Shown: one piece after another, positions 16,514 through 25,972 of the stretch | Layout of the letters: the number at the start of each line of letters is the position of its first letter | Position numbering within the stretch: position 1 is the stretch's first letter | Assembly: GCA_002418835.1 (NCBI GenBank) | Contig: DIEX01000011.1 | Coordinates: forward strand, 93,284 to 157,283 | Origin: Spirochaetia bacterium UBA5763 | Lineage (GTDB): Bacteria; Spirochaetota; UBA4802; UBA5550 | DNA: 64,000 nucleotides | Direction: 5' to 3' | Translations under genes and position numbers: made by a program | Notes under the pieces: model-generated | Seen by the model: only the letters and a program-made list of their open reading frames with translations | Databases searched by the model: none | Told to the model about the DNA's origin: nothing

Positions 16514-16657
16514 TATAGCAGTTAACGTTTGGAATAATCCGGATCTGTCATTTCGAAGAAGCGACAGCGACTGAGAAATCTGTTTTTTATGATTATTTTT
16601 TAGATTTCTCACATACGTTCGAAATGACAGGAACTAACTAATTCGTTAATTGCTATA
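16514..16657 (+). repeat. 144-bp palindromic MITE-like repeat, copy A
   Basis: The ends TATAGCAGTTAACG and CGTTAATTGCTATA are imperfect terminal inverted repeats (13 of 14). Inside, CTGTCATTTCGAA pairs with TTCGAAATGACAG, and GAGAAATCT pairs with AGATTTCTC. A second element of the same length lies at 33413-33556 in opposite orientation. No gene is inside. The remaining part of the 16486-16825 gap is AT-rich plus a terminator. Confidence 0.75.
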
Positions 16658-16776
16658 GTATACCCTGAAAATATGCCTGTATTATAAGTCACAAAATAAA
16701 AATAATAAAAGTTTACTAAAAAATCGAACATTTGCTCACAAAAAGCAAATAAAATTTACTCTCTGCCACAAAAAAA

Positions 16777-16800
16777 AGGGGATGCCTTCCGGTATCCCCT
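16777..16800 (-). terminator. Terminator of the acyl-CoA dehydrogenase gene
   Basis: AGGGGATGCC and GGTATCCCCT form a 10-bp stem with a TTCC/GGAA tetraloop, followed on the minus strand by a run of T residues. A textbook intrinsic terminator 26 nt past the stop. Confidence 0.85.
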
Positions 16801-16825
16801 TTCTGTTATGCGGATAAAACTGATT

Positions 16826-18697
16826 TTACTCGAGTGGTGCGCCTGTGAATACAGAATCACTTGCCTTAACCGGTGCGCCTTCGTTGAACTTGATTGCTCT
16901 CGCCCTTCCGAAAAATTTCGGGAACTCTGAACCGAGATAGAACTGTGAAGAAAGAACTTTCCCGGCATAGAATGCGGCTTCGTCATTATCAGCAAGGAGT
17001 TTCTCCCTGTCAGCGCCTTTGGCATCACCAACAAGCTCTTTCATCTTAGGCATAGTTTTTGTAAGTGACCAGAGATGTGTCCATGCAATAGCTATCATAT
17101 ACATCGCTTCCTGGAGAGGAGTTGCGTGCATAAACAGATTGAGGAATTTCCCTTCAGCCATCTGTTTTTTCAGCATCTCGATAAGCTCATCAAGTTCTTT
17201 GAGGCCTTCCGCGAATACTTCAATATATTTGTCTTCAACAATACCTTTTGCAGCAGCAAGAGTTTCATTCATTCTCTTAACCATTGCCTTGTAGTTGAAC
17301 TGGTCTTTATTCATGAGGATCTTCCTCATTGTAAGGTCCATGGACTGGATACCGTTTGTTCCTTCCCATATGGCAAGGATCTTGGAATCGCTCATGTATC
17401 TTACTATAGGATAGTCTTTACAGTATCCATAACCGCCATAAGTCTGCATCGCCATAGATGTGATTTCAACACCCTTATCTGTACAGCCGGCTTTACATAT
17501 TGGAGTAAGGATCTCAACAAGGCCCTGAGCCTCTTTCTTCTCATTTTCGTCTGAAGAAACGTGTGTAAGGTCGATATTTTTGAAAAGAAAGTAGCAGAGG
17601 ATCCTCTGTCCTTCAATGTGAGACTTCATCCACAGCAGCATTCTTTTTACGTCAGGGTGTTTGCTTATTGTTACAAGCGGTGCATCAGGGTTCAGCATCT
17701 GTGTTACGTCAGCGCCCTGATACCTGTTTTTAGCATAAGTTATAGCGTGCATATAAGCTGCTGACGCGTTTCCATGGCCCTGAACAGCAACACCGTTACG
17801 TGCGAAGTTCATCATCTGGAACATGATCTTCATGCCCTGGCGCTCCTGGCCCATGATGTAGCCTATACAGCTTCCATTATCACCGAAAGCAAGCTGTGAT
17901 GTCCCCTGGCCGTGTATACCCATCTTGTGTTCAATACCTGTACATACAACATCATTGAACTCGCCGAGAGATCCGTCAGGGTTAACTCTGTATTTGGGAA
18001 CGATAAATATAGATATACCTTTTGTCCCTTTGGGGTCACCTTCGATCCTTGCGAGAACCGGGTGTATCATATTTTTATAGTAGTCATTCTCACCGGAGGA
18101 GATGAATATTTTCTGGCCTGTAATTTTGTATGTCCCGTCAGCCTGTTTTACAGCTTTGGTTTTAAGGTTACCGACGTCAGAACCTGCATCGGGCTCTGTA
18201 AGGCACATTGTTCCGCCCCACTCACCAGACATGATTTTATCCCCATACATTCTTTTCTGCTCTTCAGTAGCATGAGTGAACAGCATCTCCATACAACCGT
18301 GTGAAAGTCCGGGATACATTCCGAGGCAGTAGTTGGACGCGCAAATATATTCACTTGCCGCTGCGCCGATAAGGTTCGGCATACCCATACCGCCATCTTC
18401 CGGGTGGTCTGTGAGTCCCATAAATCCTGCCGCGTAATACTGGTCAAGTGCAGGTTTGAAGATTTCAGGAATTTTAACTGCTTTTGTTACAGGGTCCCAT
18501 TTTGCTCCAACCTTGTCCCCTTCTTCTGCTGTGGGATAAAACACTTCAACTGCCATCTGCTCTGCAAGGTCAATAGTAGCATCGAATGTGTCATGATCGA
18601 AATCAGCAAATGCAGGATACTTTGTCATTTTGTCTACTTCGAGAAGCTCGAAAACAACAAATTTAACATCTCTCGTATCAACTAATGGATTCAGCAT
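16826..18697 (-). CDS. Acyl-CoA dehydrogenase, long form with C-terminal extension
   Basis: A 623-residue flavoenzyme. An N-terminal ~80 residues precede the usual ACAD core. MCLTEPDAGSD (FAD/substrate loop) is at ~160, TGQKIFISSGEND at ~193, and YGGYGYCKDYPIVRYMSD-type helices follow. WEGTNGIQ carries the Glu that serves as catalytic base in this group. An extra C-terminal domain of ~130 residues makes it resemble the 3-methylmercaptopropionyl-CoA dehydrogenase (DmdC/AcdA) group rather than short-chain ACADs. It oxidises an acyl-CoA to the 2-enoyl-CoA, passing electrons to ETF. The substrate chain is not readable. Monocistronic, with a structured leader upstream. Confidence 0.9.
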   Translation of the reverse strand: MLNPLVDTRDVKFVVFELLEVDKMTKYPAFADFDHDTFDATIDLAEQMAVEVFYPTAEEGDKVGAKWDPVTKAVKIPEIFKPALDQYYAAGFMGLTDHPEDGGMGMPNLIGAAASEYICASNYCLGMYPGLSHGCMEMLFTHATEEQKRMYGDKIMSGEWGGTMCLTEPDAGSDVGNLKTKAVKQADGTYKITGQKIFISSGENDYYKNMIHPVLARIEGDPKGTKGISIFIVPKYRVNPDGSLGEFNDVVCTGIEHKMGIHGQGTSQLAFGDNGSCIGYIMGQERQGMKIMFQMMNFARNGVAVQGHGNASAAYMHAITYAKNRYQGADVTQMLNPDAPLVTISKHPDVKRMLLWMKSHIEGQRILCYFLFKNIDLTHVSSDENEKKEAQGLVEILTPICKAGCTDKGVEITSMAMQTYGGYGYCKDYPIVRYMSDSKILAIWEGTNGIQSMDLTMRKILMNKDQFNYKAMVKRMNETLAAAKGIVEDKYIEVFAEGLKELDELIEMLKKQMAEGKFLNLFMHATPLQEAMYMIAIAWTHLWSLTKTMPKMKELVGDAKGADREKLLADNDEAAFYAGKVLSSQFYLGSEFPKFFGRARAIKFNEGAPVKASDSVFTGAPLE

Positions 18698-18742
18698 ATA
18701 AGCCTCCTTAAAAGTGTATTCTTTTATATATTTTTAGCAGAA

Positions 18743-18811
18743 AATAAGATTATTCCCCCTGGTGGAAATATTACTGCCTCTTAAGCAGAGATATATGCCA
18801 GTAATCTTATT
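18743..18811 (-). other. Nested inverted repeat in the leader of the acyl-CoA dehydrogenase gene
   Basis: AATAAGATTA (18743) pairs with TAATCTTATT (18802), and inside them CTGG/CCAG and CTGC/GCAG can also pair. This gives a ~70-nt interrupted hairpin 46 nt upstream of the start codon. It may be a structured 5' leader or the end of the upstream operon; no known riboswitch class was recognised. The gap 18698-18991 holds nothing else obvious. Confidence 0.4.
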
Positions 18812-18991
18812 TACTGTTATTTTTATTCAGATATTTTTTATGTATAAGTCACTTTCAGGATTAAAAAACCGGCAAAACTCTAAACTACATTAAAAAAACG
18901 TAGCTTCTCCCAAATTATTAAACGATTCATATTAATAAAATTCTTATCTGTCAATAAAAATTGCTTTTTTTTGATGAAATAGTCTGTTTTT

Positions 18992-20854
18992 TTAAATAAT
19001 ACTTAAGTCATCTTTCAGATTATATCTGAAAACTATTACACCATCTTCAACAGAGATGGTATGTTTACGGGGATTCCTCTTAAAAACCTTTATCATCTTG
19101 CTGTTTTCATAAAGTACGTTGGCAGTCATTATCTCCACCCCCCTTGACTCAGCAATTTGTATAAGATGTTCGAGGAGAAATGAGGCAATACCTTTACCCT
19201 GGTATTCTTCACTCACTATAAAAGCGAGTTCATATGATCCGTCATGCTCAAACCAGGCGAACCGTGCTTCCGCAATGATCTTCTGAGTCATTCCGTATTC
19301 AAGGACTCCTACAATTGAAAGAGTTTTATCATAATCCACGCTTACATACTTCTGCATGTTTTTATGAGGCATAGTGTTTACACGGGAGAAGTAACGGAAA
19401 TACTTGGCCTCATCAGAGAACTGGTAGAAAAGCTCCCGCATCATATCTTCATCAGAGGGCTTAATAGGACGGAACTTTATATCAAGTTCAGGGCCGAAAC
19501 TTTTTACAATTTCAAGTTCTTCAGGATAGTTTACAGAAAATTCCTTATGATAAATCTGATCCTTGTACACATAACCCTGTTTTTTTGCCTGTTCAAGGAG
19601 GGCCTCCCTGTGATCCGGGTGGGCAATATCAATCATTGCGATTACCCTCTCCCTGATCGATTTCCCGAAGAGATTAGCCACACCATATTCTGTAACAACG
19701 TGACGTGTAACCCCCAGCGTTCCCCTTGCCATGTCAGCCTCTTCCTCATGGCTGATTACAATATTGCTTCTTCCGTCCCGGTCAATGGAGTTCAGTGCGA
19801 TGATCGCCTTGCCGTTTTTCGCGAAAGCCGCACCCACGGAAAAATTCAGTTTGCTCTCATAACCGGAGAGGAGGTTGTCACCCGAATGAAAGATGGCAAG
19901 CTCGCCGGTTACATCTATCCGCTTAACATTCATTATGCTGACAAGATTATTGACTCTCCGTATATTCATCGGGTTCGCAAGAATAGCGATTGGGTAAAAT
20001 TCAAACACAGGATTACCGGATACATAGCGATAGAGCTCCCTTGTGCCGTAGCAGTAACTCGCTGTAACCTGCCCCCCCTTATACCTGTTCCTCTCCAGGG
20101 AAACAGCACCGGACTCAATAAGATCAATAACCCAGTCGGATATAACGTTTGTGAAAATTCCCAGCTCCTTCTTTGATTTAAGATGGTAGGCTATCGCATC
20201 AAAAATCCGGCCTGCATGAAGTACAACTGTTGAGCCGTCTTCAATCAGATGGGATATATGAAACCCGATTCTTCCGAGAGGCTCATCAAAAGGTTTTCTC
20301 TCTCTTTCAGGGAGCGGAAGGTCGCTCTTGATCATGCAGTCCACCTGGTCAGTGTGGATAAAGGTATCGCCGTAAGTAACAGGCATTCCGGAGTTCACCT
20401 CCGCGATAACAAGCTTTGCATGTTTAATAACAATCTTGGCAACATCAGCAGCAACTCCCAGGCTCATGAACCCCCTGGCGTCAGGCGGTGATGTTGTGAT
20501 AACAGCAACATCGATCCTCTGGGCTTTACGTGAAAAGATATAAGGAATTTCAATTAAGTTCGCGGGGATAAAATCTATCTCTCCTGACTGTATTTTCTTT
20601 TTAATACTTTCACCTGTGCTGAAAGTCTTGAGCCTGTATTTATACTCATGCTCGCTGTCGAACTTAATGTATTCATTGAGAGTGATGAGCTGAATCAGTT
20701 CAAGATCCTGAAGGTTTGTCGCGTCAGAAACGGTCAATGAGGAAGCAAAGAGGGCCGGTACTGCCGGCCCGCTGCTGAAGAATATTTTGTTCCCGGGCTT
20801 AAGCATCCCGAGAGCTGAAGTTACGCTTGTGTATTTGCTTTCATAATCAGGCAT
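18992..20854 (-). CDS. Acetyl-CoA hydrolase/CoA-transferase fused to a GNAT domain
   Basis: About 620 residues. I start it at ATG 20854 (MPDYESKY), just after the acyl-CoA ligase stop and with AAGG upstream; a longer frame to 20953 overlaps that gene. Residues ~1-430 are an acetyl-CoA hydrolase/4-hydroxybutyrate CoA-transferase type protein (SGPAVPALFASSL; GALVIAEVN-like stretch VIAEVNSGMPVTYGD; GGQVTASYCYGTREL). Residues ~460-620 are a GNAT acetyltransferase (FRPIKPSDEDMMRELFY; VSEEYQGKGIASFLLEHLI as the acetyl-CoA loop). The fusion suggests CoA-ester turnover coupled to acetylation-based control. Paired with the ligase gene in one operon. Confidence 0.85.
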   Translation of the reverse strand: MPDYESKYTSVTSALGMLKPGNKIFFSSGPAVPALFASSLTVSDATNLQDLELIQLITLNEYIKFDSEHEYKYRLKTFSTGESIKKKIQSGEIDFIPANLIEIPYIFSRKAQRIDVAVITTSPPDARGFMSLGVAADVAKIVIKHAKLVIAEVNSGMPVTYGDTFIHTDQVDCMIKSDLPLPERERKPFDEPLGRIGFHISHLIEDGSTVVLHAGRIFDAIAYHLKSKKELGIFTNVISDWVIDLIESGAVSLERNRYKGGQVTASYCYGTRELYRYVSGNPVFEFYPIAILANPMNIRRVNNLVSIMNVKRIDVTGELAIFHSGDNLLSGYESKLNFSVGAAFAKNGKAIIALNSIDRDGRSNIVISHEEEADMARGTLGVTRHVVTEYGVANLFGKSIRERVIAMIDIAHPDHREALLEQAKKQGYVYKDQIYHKEFSVNYPEELEIVKSFGPELDIKFRPIKPSDEDMMRELFYQFSDEAKYFRYFSRVNTMPHKNMQKYVSVDYDKTLSIVGVLEYGMTQKIIAEARFAWFEHDGSYELAFIVSEEYQGKGIASFLLEHLIQIAESRGVEIMTANVLYENSKMIKVFKRNPRKHTISVEDGVIVFRYNLKDDLSII

Positions 20855-20858
20855 TATA

Positions 20859-22553
20859 TCAACCTTTTGTCCGCTTCTCCTCCTCCTCTCTGCGGAGTTC
20901 TTTTTTAAGAATCTTACCCACATTGCTTTCAGGGAGAGCGGAGCGTATTTCAATCAGGCCCGGCCATTTATACTTCGCCAGCTTATCCTGACAATAATCC
21001 ATAACCTCTTTTTCGTCAAGCACTGCACCATCATTCGGCACAACAAAAACTTTTATTTTTTCACCACGTTTTTCGTCAGGAATCCCTATAACAGCCGCTT
21101 TCTGAATCTTCGAGTGTTCATACAGTATCTCTTCAATCTCTCTGGGGTAAACATTATAACCGCTTGATATAATAAGGTCCTTTATCCGGTCTACAACAAA
21201 GAAGTAACCGTCATCATCCATATAAGCTATGTCGCCGGAGTGGAGCCAGCCGTTCTTTATAGCCTTTGCTGTCTCCTCAGGCTTATTCAGATAACCCTGA
21301 GTAACCTGCGGCCCCCTGAAAATCATTTCACCTTCTTTGCCCGCAGGCATCGGCTCTTCACCGGACACAAGATCAACAATCTTAACATCAGTATCCGGAT
21401 ACGGCAGCCCGATGCTCCCCGGCTTGTTGAGCCCGCCGAATGGATTGAGGTGCGTCTGCGGTGAAGTCTCTGTCATTCCGAATCCCTCGTTTATATCCGC
21501 ACCTGTAAGCTCCTTGAACTTCTTCAGAACTTCAACGGGGAGAGATGATCCGCCGGAGGTGAGAACTTTATAGCAGCTCATGTCGGTCTTTTTAAGATCA
21601 GGGTGCTGAAGCATCCCTACATACATTGTAGGCACCATAGAACAGACTGTGGGCCTGTACTTCCTTGTTGCTGCAAGAAGATCAACGGGCTGCGGCTTTG
21701 GAACCATGACAGCAGTCCACCCCATAAATACCGGCAGATTCATTGCCGCACTCATCCCCAGCACATGAAAAACCGGGGCCGCTGCGATTAATACTTCGTC
21801 ACCTTTATTTAATGTCGGAAACCACGCACCATACATCTGAACCATGGAACAGAGGTTCCTGTGAGTTAATATTGCCCCCTTCGACTGCCCTGTTGTGCCT
21901 CCGGTGTATTGATACACCGCAGTATCATCAAATGAAACTTTTACCTCCGGACTCCCGTTTATGAAGTTCACTGCGTCAAGCCATCTGTAGACTTTCTCAG
22001 CAGGTGGCACATCTGCTCTGAGACCTTTTTTCTTCCCCACGAGTTTTATCAGCAGCTTCTTCACCGGAGGGAGATAATCCCCCATTGATGTATATATAAT
22101 CTTTTCAATCTTTGTATTTTTTCTGACAGCAATCATCCTGTTTGCAAGGAGGTCCAGTGTAATGAGCATCTTCGCGCCTGAATCATTAAACTGATATTCA
22201 AGTTCCCTGTCTGTATACAGGGGATTATTCATCTGTATAATTGCCCCGAGCTTAAGTACCGCGTAATAAGCAATAACTGTCTGAATCATATTGGGAAGAA
22301 GAACAGCAACCACATCCCCCTTCTTTATACCGGCTGTTGCGAGAAATGAGGCAAGAGCATTCACCTTATCTCTTACTTCTGAATATTTCATTCTGTATCC
22401 CTGAAAAATTAAGGCATCCCTGCCGGGATACTGCAATGCCGTCCTTTCAAACATATCGTGCAGACATATCTCTTCATACCTGATGCTCGACGGGATACCT
22501 TCAGGATAATGTTTGAGCCATGGTTTTGAATCATAAACATCTTTCTCTTTCAT
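20859..22553 (-). CDS. fadD: Long-chain acyl-CoA ligase (AMP-binding)
   Basis: A 564-residue adenylating enzyme. The P-loop YTGGTTGQSKGAILTHRN lies around residue 215, the A5 motif is GFGMTETSP, and A7/A8 is WLHSGDIAYMDDDGYFFVVDRIKDLI. The C-terminal lysine is in VGKILKKELR. This order and length match FadD-type fatty acid CoA ligases, which activate a fatty acid with ATP and CoA at the inner membrane. The gene is followed at a 4-nt gap by the CoA-transferase/GNAT gene. Chain-length preference cannot be read. Confidence 0.92.
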   Translation of the reverse strand: MKEKDVYDSKPWLKHYPEGIPSSIRYEEICLHDMFERTALQYPGRDALIFQGYRMKYSEVRDKVNALASFLATAGIKKGDVVAVLLPNMIQTVIAYYAVLKLGAIIQMNNPLYTDRELEYQFNDSGAKMLITLDLLANRMIAVRKNTKIEKIIYTSMGDYLPPVKKLLIKLVGKKKGLRADVPPAEKVYRWLDAVNFINGSPEVKVSFDDTAVYQYTGGTTGQSKGAILTHRNLCSMVQMYGAWFPTLNKGDEVLIAAAPVFHVLGMSAAMNLPVFMGWTAVMVPKPQPVDLLAATRKYRPTVCSMVPTMYVGMLQHPDLKKTDMSCYKVLTSGGSSLPVEVLKKFKELTGADINEGFGMTETSPQTHLNPFGGLNKPGSIGLPYPDTDVKIVDLVSGEEPMPAGKEGEMIFRGPQVTQGYLNKPEETAKAIKNGWLHSGDIAYMDDDGYFFVVDRIKDLIISSGYNVYPREIEEILYEHSKIQKAAVIGIPDEKRGEKIKVFVVPNDGAVLDEKEVMDYCQDKLAKYKWPGLIEIRSALPESNVGKILKKELRREEEEKRTKG

Positions 22554-22763
22554 AATCTCCCCCGCATATTTTCTGTACTGTATTCAGGCAGCATTTAATC
22601 ACAATTTCCCACAGATAGTCAAATTCTTTCGTGATTATTTATGTTGTTTATTATAAATTAGTGAAGAATTTAAGTGGCATTCGGTATTTAATAGAGCTTT
22701 TTTGCAAAACGGGCTCATTATTTGAGTTAAATCTATTATTTAAGAATAAATAAAGTCTGATAA

Positions 22764-23846
22764 TTAAAACCGGGTACCACATGCGAAGGAAACTCTTGAA
22801 TCGTAAAAGTAAATGCCTGTATATAAAACAGCTTTTAAACTGTAGGAGGGCTCTATAAAAAAATCCGCACCGGGATAATATCTCGCTCCGGCACCGAACA
22901 TTACAAACCAGTCTATGGAGCTTTTCTCTTTCCCCGTAGAACTTTCATCAAGCTTGAGAATTGTATAAGAGGGGCCTGTAATTAATTTTAAAATAAATTC
23001 CACAGGCGCAAAGTCAACATGGCAGAGATAATCAACACCCAGTCCGAAAGTTACATAAGTGAGACTGCATGGCCTGGTATCAGCAGTATTGGAATATCGC
23101 GCGGCATCAATTTCCGCTTCAATCATAATATTATCATAGCCAAAACCCGTTAAAGGGGTCTGGATAAAGAGGCCGCCACCGGTGAATGAAGTGCCGAAGT
23201 ATTGCGGAAAATCACCGGCAGGCATATTGACTGAATAAAATCCACCGAGAAAATAAACAGTCTCCGCTTCTTCCGGCTTTACTATTACAATGGCATCTTT
23301 TAATACAGATTCAGCATCACCTCTGTTTATTACAACAAGGTCATATCTCCCAAGGTCTGATTTTTCCGGCTGAAAATTTATTATTGCTTCATTATCAGAC
23401 CTCACATCAACATCGGAAAGTTCAATTTCTCTCCCTTTGCTGCGGAGCAGAAACCTGCTGGTAACCTTAAAATTCTCTCCCCTGATTACAATATTTCTGC
23501 TGGATATAGATGCCGCAAACTGACTCCTGGACACACTCTTCAGCACCGGTACAAATAATTTTTCTACAGTAAACTCGATCCAGTCAGTGCTCTGACCCCT
23601 CTGCCCTAAAATATTCACCGAGGCAATCCTGAACTGATACTCCCCTGGCTGAAGTTTTATTATATCATAGCTGTTCCCTGTAACAATTTCAGCAATGATA
23701 ATTGCATCACCTGAATCCTTTATCTCGATATAATATCCCGCCGCGCCCTCTACACTCTGCCAAGTTAGTTTATGCCCGGTCTCAGCATATGCATTGACTG
23801 AAATCAGAAAAAATATAGCAATGAGCATTTTTACCCTGACAGTCAT
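22764..23846 (-). CDS. Exported Fn3/IPT-type outer-membrane protein
   Basis: A 360-residue protein with a signal peptide (residues 1-21, MLIAIFFLISVNAYA, then ETG). Residues ~25-95 form a fibronectin type III-like domain (LTWQSVEGAAGYYIEI; PGEYQFRIASVN). Residues ~105-190 form an IPT/TIG-like domain (LKSVSRSQFAAS; IVIRGENFKVTSRF; YDLVVINRGD). A C-terminal ~170 residues end in Phe and alternate like a small beta-barrel (GTSFTGGGLFIQTPL; ACGTRF). It is the last gene of the adenylate cyclase-FecR operon and overlaps the FecR gene by 4 nt. It may be a surface or scaffolding protein; the function is not known. A GCTCTGACCCC motif occurs in frame at 23589. Confidence 0.7.
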   Translation of the reverse strand: MTVRVKMLIAIFFLISVNAYAETGHKLTWQSVEGAAGYYIEIKDSGDAIIIAEIVTGNSYDIIKLQPGEYQFRIASVNILGQRGQSTDWIEFTVEKLFVPVLKSVSRSQFAASISSRNIVIRGENFKVTSRFLLRSKGREIELSDVDVRSDNEAIINFQPEKSDLGRYDLVVINRGDAESVLKDAIVIVKPEEAETVYFLGGFYSVNMPAGDFPQYFGTSFTGGGLFIQTPLTGFGYDNIMIEAEIDAARYSNTADTRPCSLTYVTFGLGVDYLCHVDFAPVEFILKLITGPSYTILKLDESSTGKEKSSIDWFVMFGAGARYYPGADFFIEPSYSLKAVLYTGIYFYDSRVSFACGTRF

Positions 23847-25972
23847 TTAAACAGCACTCCCGGTTCTTTCACTTCAGGGGGCGGAAGGAGTTCAACAGAC
23901 TCTACCTCAAAAAAAGATTTCCCCGATTCCCTGAATGCGGTTATCGTGCCATTCTTCATCTGCCTGGCCCTCACCAGCCAGCTGAACATGCCGGGCCTGT
24001 AGAGCGCAGGATTTGATGCCTCTATAAAGTTAACCCTTGAAGTATATATCACTATGGTCTTCTCCGCACCTGCGATACGCTGAAAAACTTCAACTTCATA
24101 CTCTGTCGCTCCGTGTATTTTGCGCCACTCAAAACGCACCCTGTTTTTTATACCCGGCAGAATTTTCCCGTTATTCACCGGTGTGATTAGCACAGGAGCC
24201 CTCAGTTCAGCAGGGATGCTGAAATCGCTCACCGGACTTTTCGCGATAATTCTGTTTGTTTTATCCTTAAGCACCACGCGCCAGAAATAACTCCCTGCGC
24301 CGGGACTCTCACCTGTTACGCTATGCAGGTCGCTTTCAAGCACCATGCTCATCCTGCTGAAATCTCTCCGCTCGGATACCTCAACAAGGTACTTAACCCC
24401 CTGGTTCGGATCTTTCCAGGTGAAGTTTATAACTTCCGGCCTTTTATAAAGAACAGTACCGGCCTGCGGAGCGAGAAGTGTTATCTCAACAGGTTTTGTA
24501 ATAACCAGTGAGGCTGTATCAGATTTATCTGAACTGACTGTTCCGCGGAATGCGCTGATCCTCCAGTAGTAGCTCCCCTCAGGGATCTTCTTTTCCACTC
24601 GAATAAAGGTATTCACTGTATCCTCTTTCAGTACAGTTTTTTTAAATTCCGGGTCAGAAGCAATTTCAACCGTATATCTCCCGGCGCCCTGTACACCCTT
24701 CCAGTAGAGAGTGAAAGGTGCTGCTGTTGTAACCACTCCCGGATCTACAGGTACAGGCCTGGAGAGAGAGAACTGCACTCTCACAAGTGTAAACCTGTTG
24801 GGCCCTGAAACCGATTCTGCGGCGCTTACTCCTGCCGGGTAGAGACTCTTAACTGTCCAGTAATATGCCCCATCCGGAATATTTGCCGCCGAAATAGTAT
24901 TAATTTTTGAAACAAAAAAAGCAGCCACATCTTTCATATCAGGATCACGCGCAACTTTCACCTCATATCCCGAAGCATGCTTCGACTTTACCCACCTGAA
25001 TGCAAGGACACCACCCTCATCTCCCAGAGAGATGCTCTGATTCATACGGGGATATATCAGCTCAGGTTTACTGTCCTGCATGATTGTAAATTTTGACGGG
25101 AAGCTTTTATTCTTTCCGCTGATGATCCTCCAGTAGTAATCTCCCGCAGCCAGTTCAACCCCCTGGCTCCTCTTGTCCGAACTGAAGCTTTTCACCGGAT
25201 TAATAAACCTGCTGTTACCTGCGATCTCAACCTTCACCTCACCTTCAGGATCGCTGCGCCACCTGAAATTCAGGGCCATTTTCCCTCCGGTACTCATCAG
25301 GTATGAATTATGAGGAGGGTACTCCGTGAAAAGACTCCTCCTCTCTGTCTGCACTTTCCCATCTTTCAAGGAAGCTCTCTGATCAGAGGTGATATTTACA
25401 GCCCCACCCGCTGCCTCAACTTTCGCACTCCCTGAGGCAAGAGATATATCCAGCCCCTTATCACTGCTGCTGACAGAAATATCACCTGAATCAAGCGCAA
25501 TGGAAGCATCCCGCGCGTTCAATGTAATGAGCTGTTTACCCCCTGCACCGCTCTTTGCCGAAACTCCCCCTCTGTCGAAATTGATGTCCACACCCTTCTG
25601 CCCCATAATTACAACAAGCATGGTATTCTGATCAAGCTCTATGCTTGTCCCGTCTTTCAGGCTTATGACAGCGGATGAATACTCCAGTGTCCGTATGGCG
25701 TCATAGTTATAAACAGGGGACTCCTGAGCAATCTCCTCCCACATAACACTTTCGCTGAACCTTCTTGATGCACTCCGCTTCTTGAAAGTGATTGTGCCTA
25801 TATTCTCACCGCCAATCTTGCTTTCACGTGAAACAAACTCCTTATATAAGGAATAGGAACAGAAACAGATAAAAGCAATTACTGCGGCTACTGATATGCT
25901 AGTCCAGAACTTCATATTTTGACTCTTTTTCAGATGATACTTTTTTCCCGCCCTCTTTTCTGTAAAGTTCAT
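23843..25972 (-). CDS. FecR-domain membrane protein with Fn3-like repeats
   Basis: A 709-residue protein with a short basic N-terminus, then a transmembrane helix at ~26-46. A FecR-type domain follows (SPVYNYDAIRTLEYSSAVISL; GTSIELDQNTMLVVI), with a DUF4880-like beta-rich tail. Four or more Fn3-like modules, each carrying a YYWRI or YYWTV strand, run through the rest. FecR domains in anti-sigma or surface proteins bind ligands or link to polymer assembly. The start could be ATG 25972, which has AGG just upstream, or ATG 25915; the former overlaps the cyclase gene by 74 nt. It overlaps the next gene by 4 nt, so the operon is tightly coupled. Confidence 0.8.
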   Translation of the reverse strand: MNFTEKRAGKKYHLKKSQNMKFWTSISVAAVIAFICFCSYSLYKEFVSRESKIGGENIGTITFKKRSASRRFSESVMWEEIAQESPVYNYDAIRTLEYSSAVISLKDGTSIELDQNTMLVVIMGQKGVDINFDRGGVSAKSGAGGKQLITLNARDASIALDSGDISVSSSDKGLDISLASGSAKVEAAGGAVNITSDQRASLKDGKVQTERRSLFTEYPPHNSYLMSTGGKMALNFRWRSDPEGEVKVEIAGNSRFINPVKSFSSDKRSQGVELAAGDYYWRIISGKNKSFPSKFTIMQDSKPELIYPRMNQSISLGDEGGVLAFRWVKSKHASGYEVKVARDPDMKDVAAFFVSKINTISAANIPDGAYYWTVKSLYPAGVSAAESVSGPNRFTLVRVQFSLSRPVPVDPGVVTTAAPFTLYWKGVQGAGRYTVEIASDPEFKKTVLKEDTVNTFIRVEKKIPEGSYYWRISAFRGTVSSDKSDTASLVITKPVEITLLAPQAGTVLYKRPEVINFTWKDPNQGVKYLVEVSERRDFSRMSMVLESDLHSVTGESPGAGSYFWRVVLKDKTNRIIAKSPVSDFSIPAELRAPVLITPVNNGKILPGIKNRVRFEWRKIHGATEYEVEVFQRIAGAEKTIVIYTSRVNFIEASNPALYRPGMFSWLVRARQMKNGTITAFRESGKSFFEVESVELLPPPEVKEPGVLFK

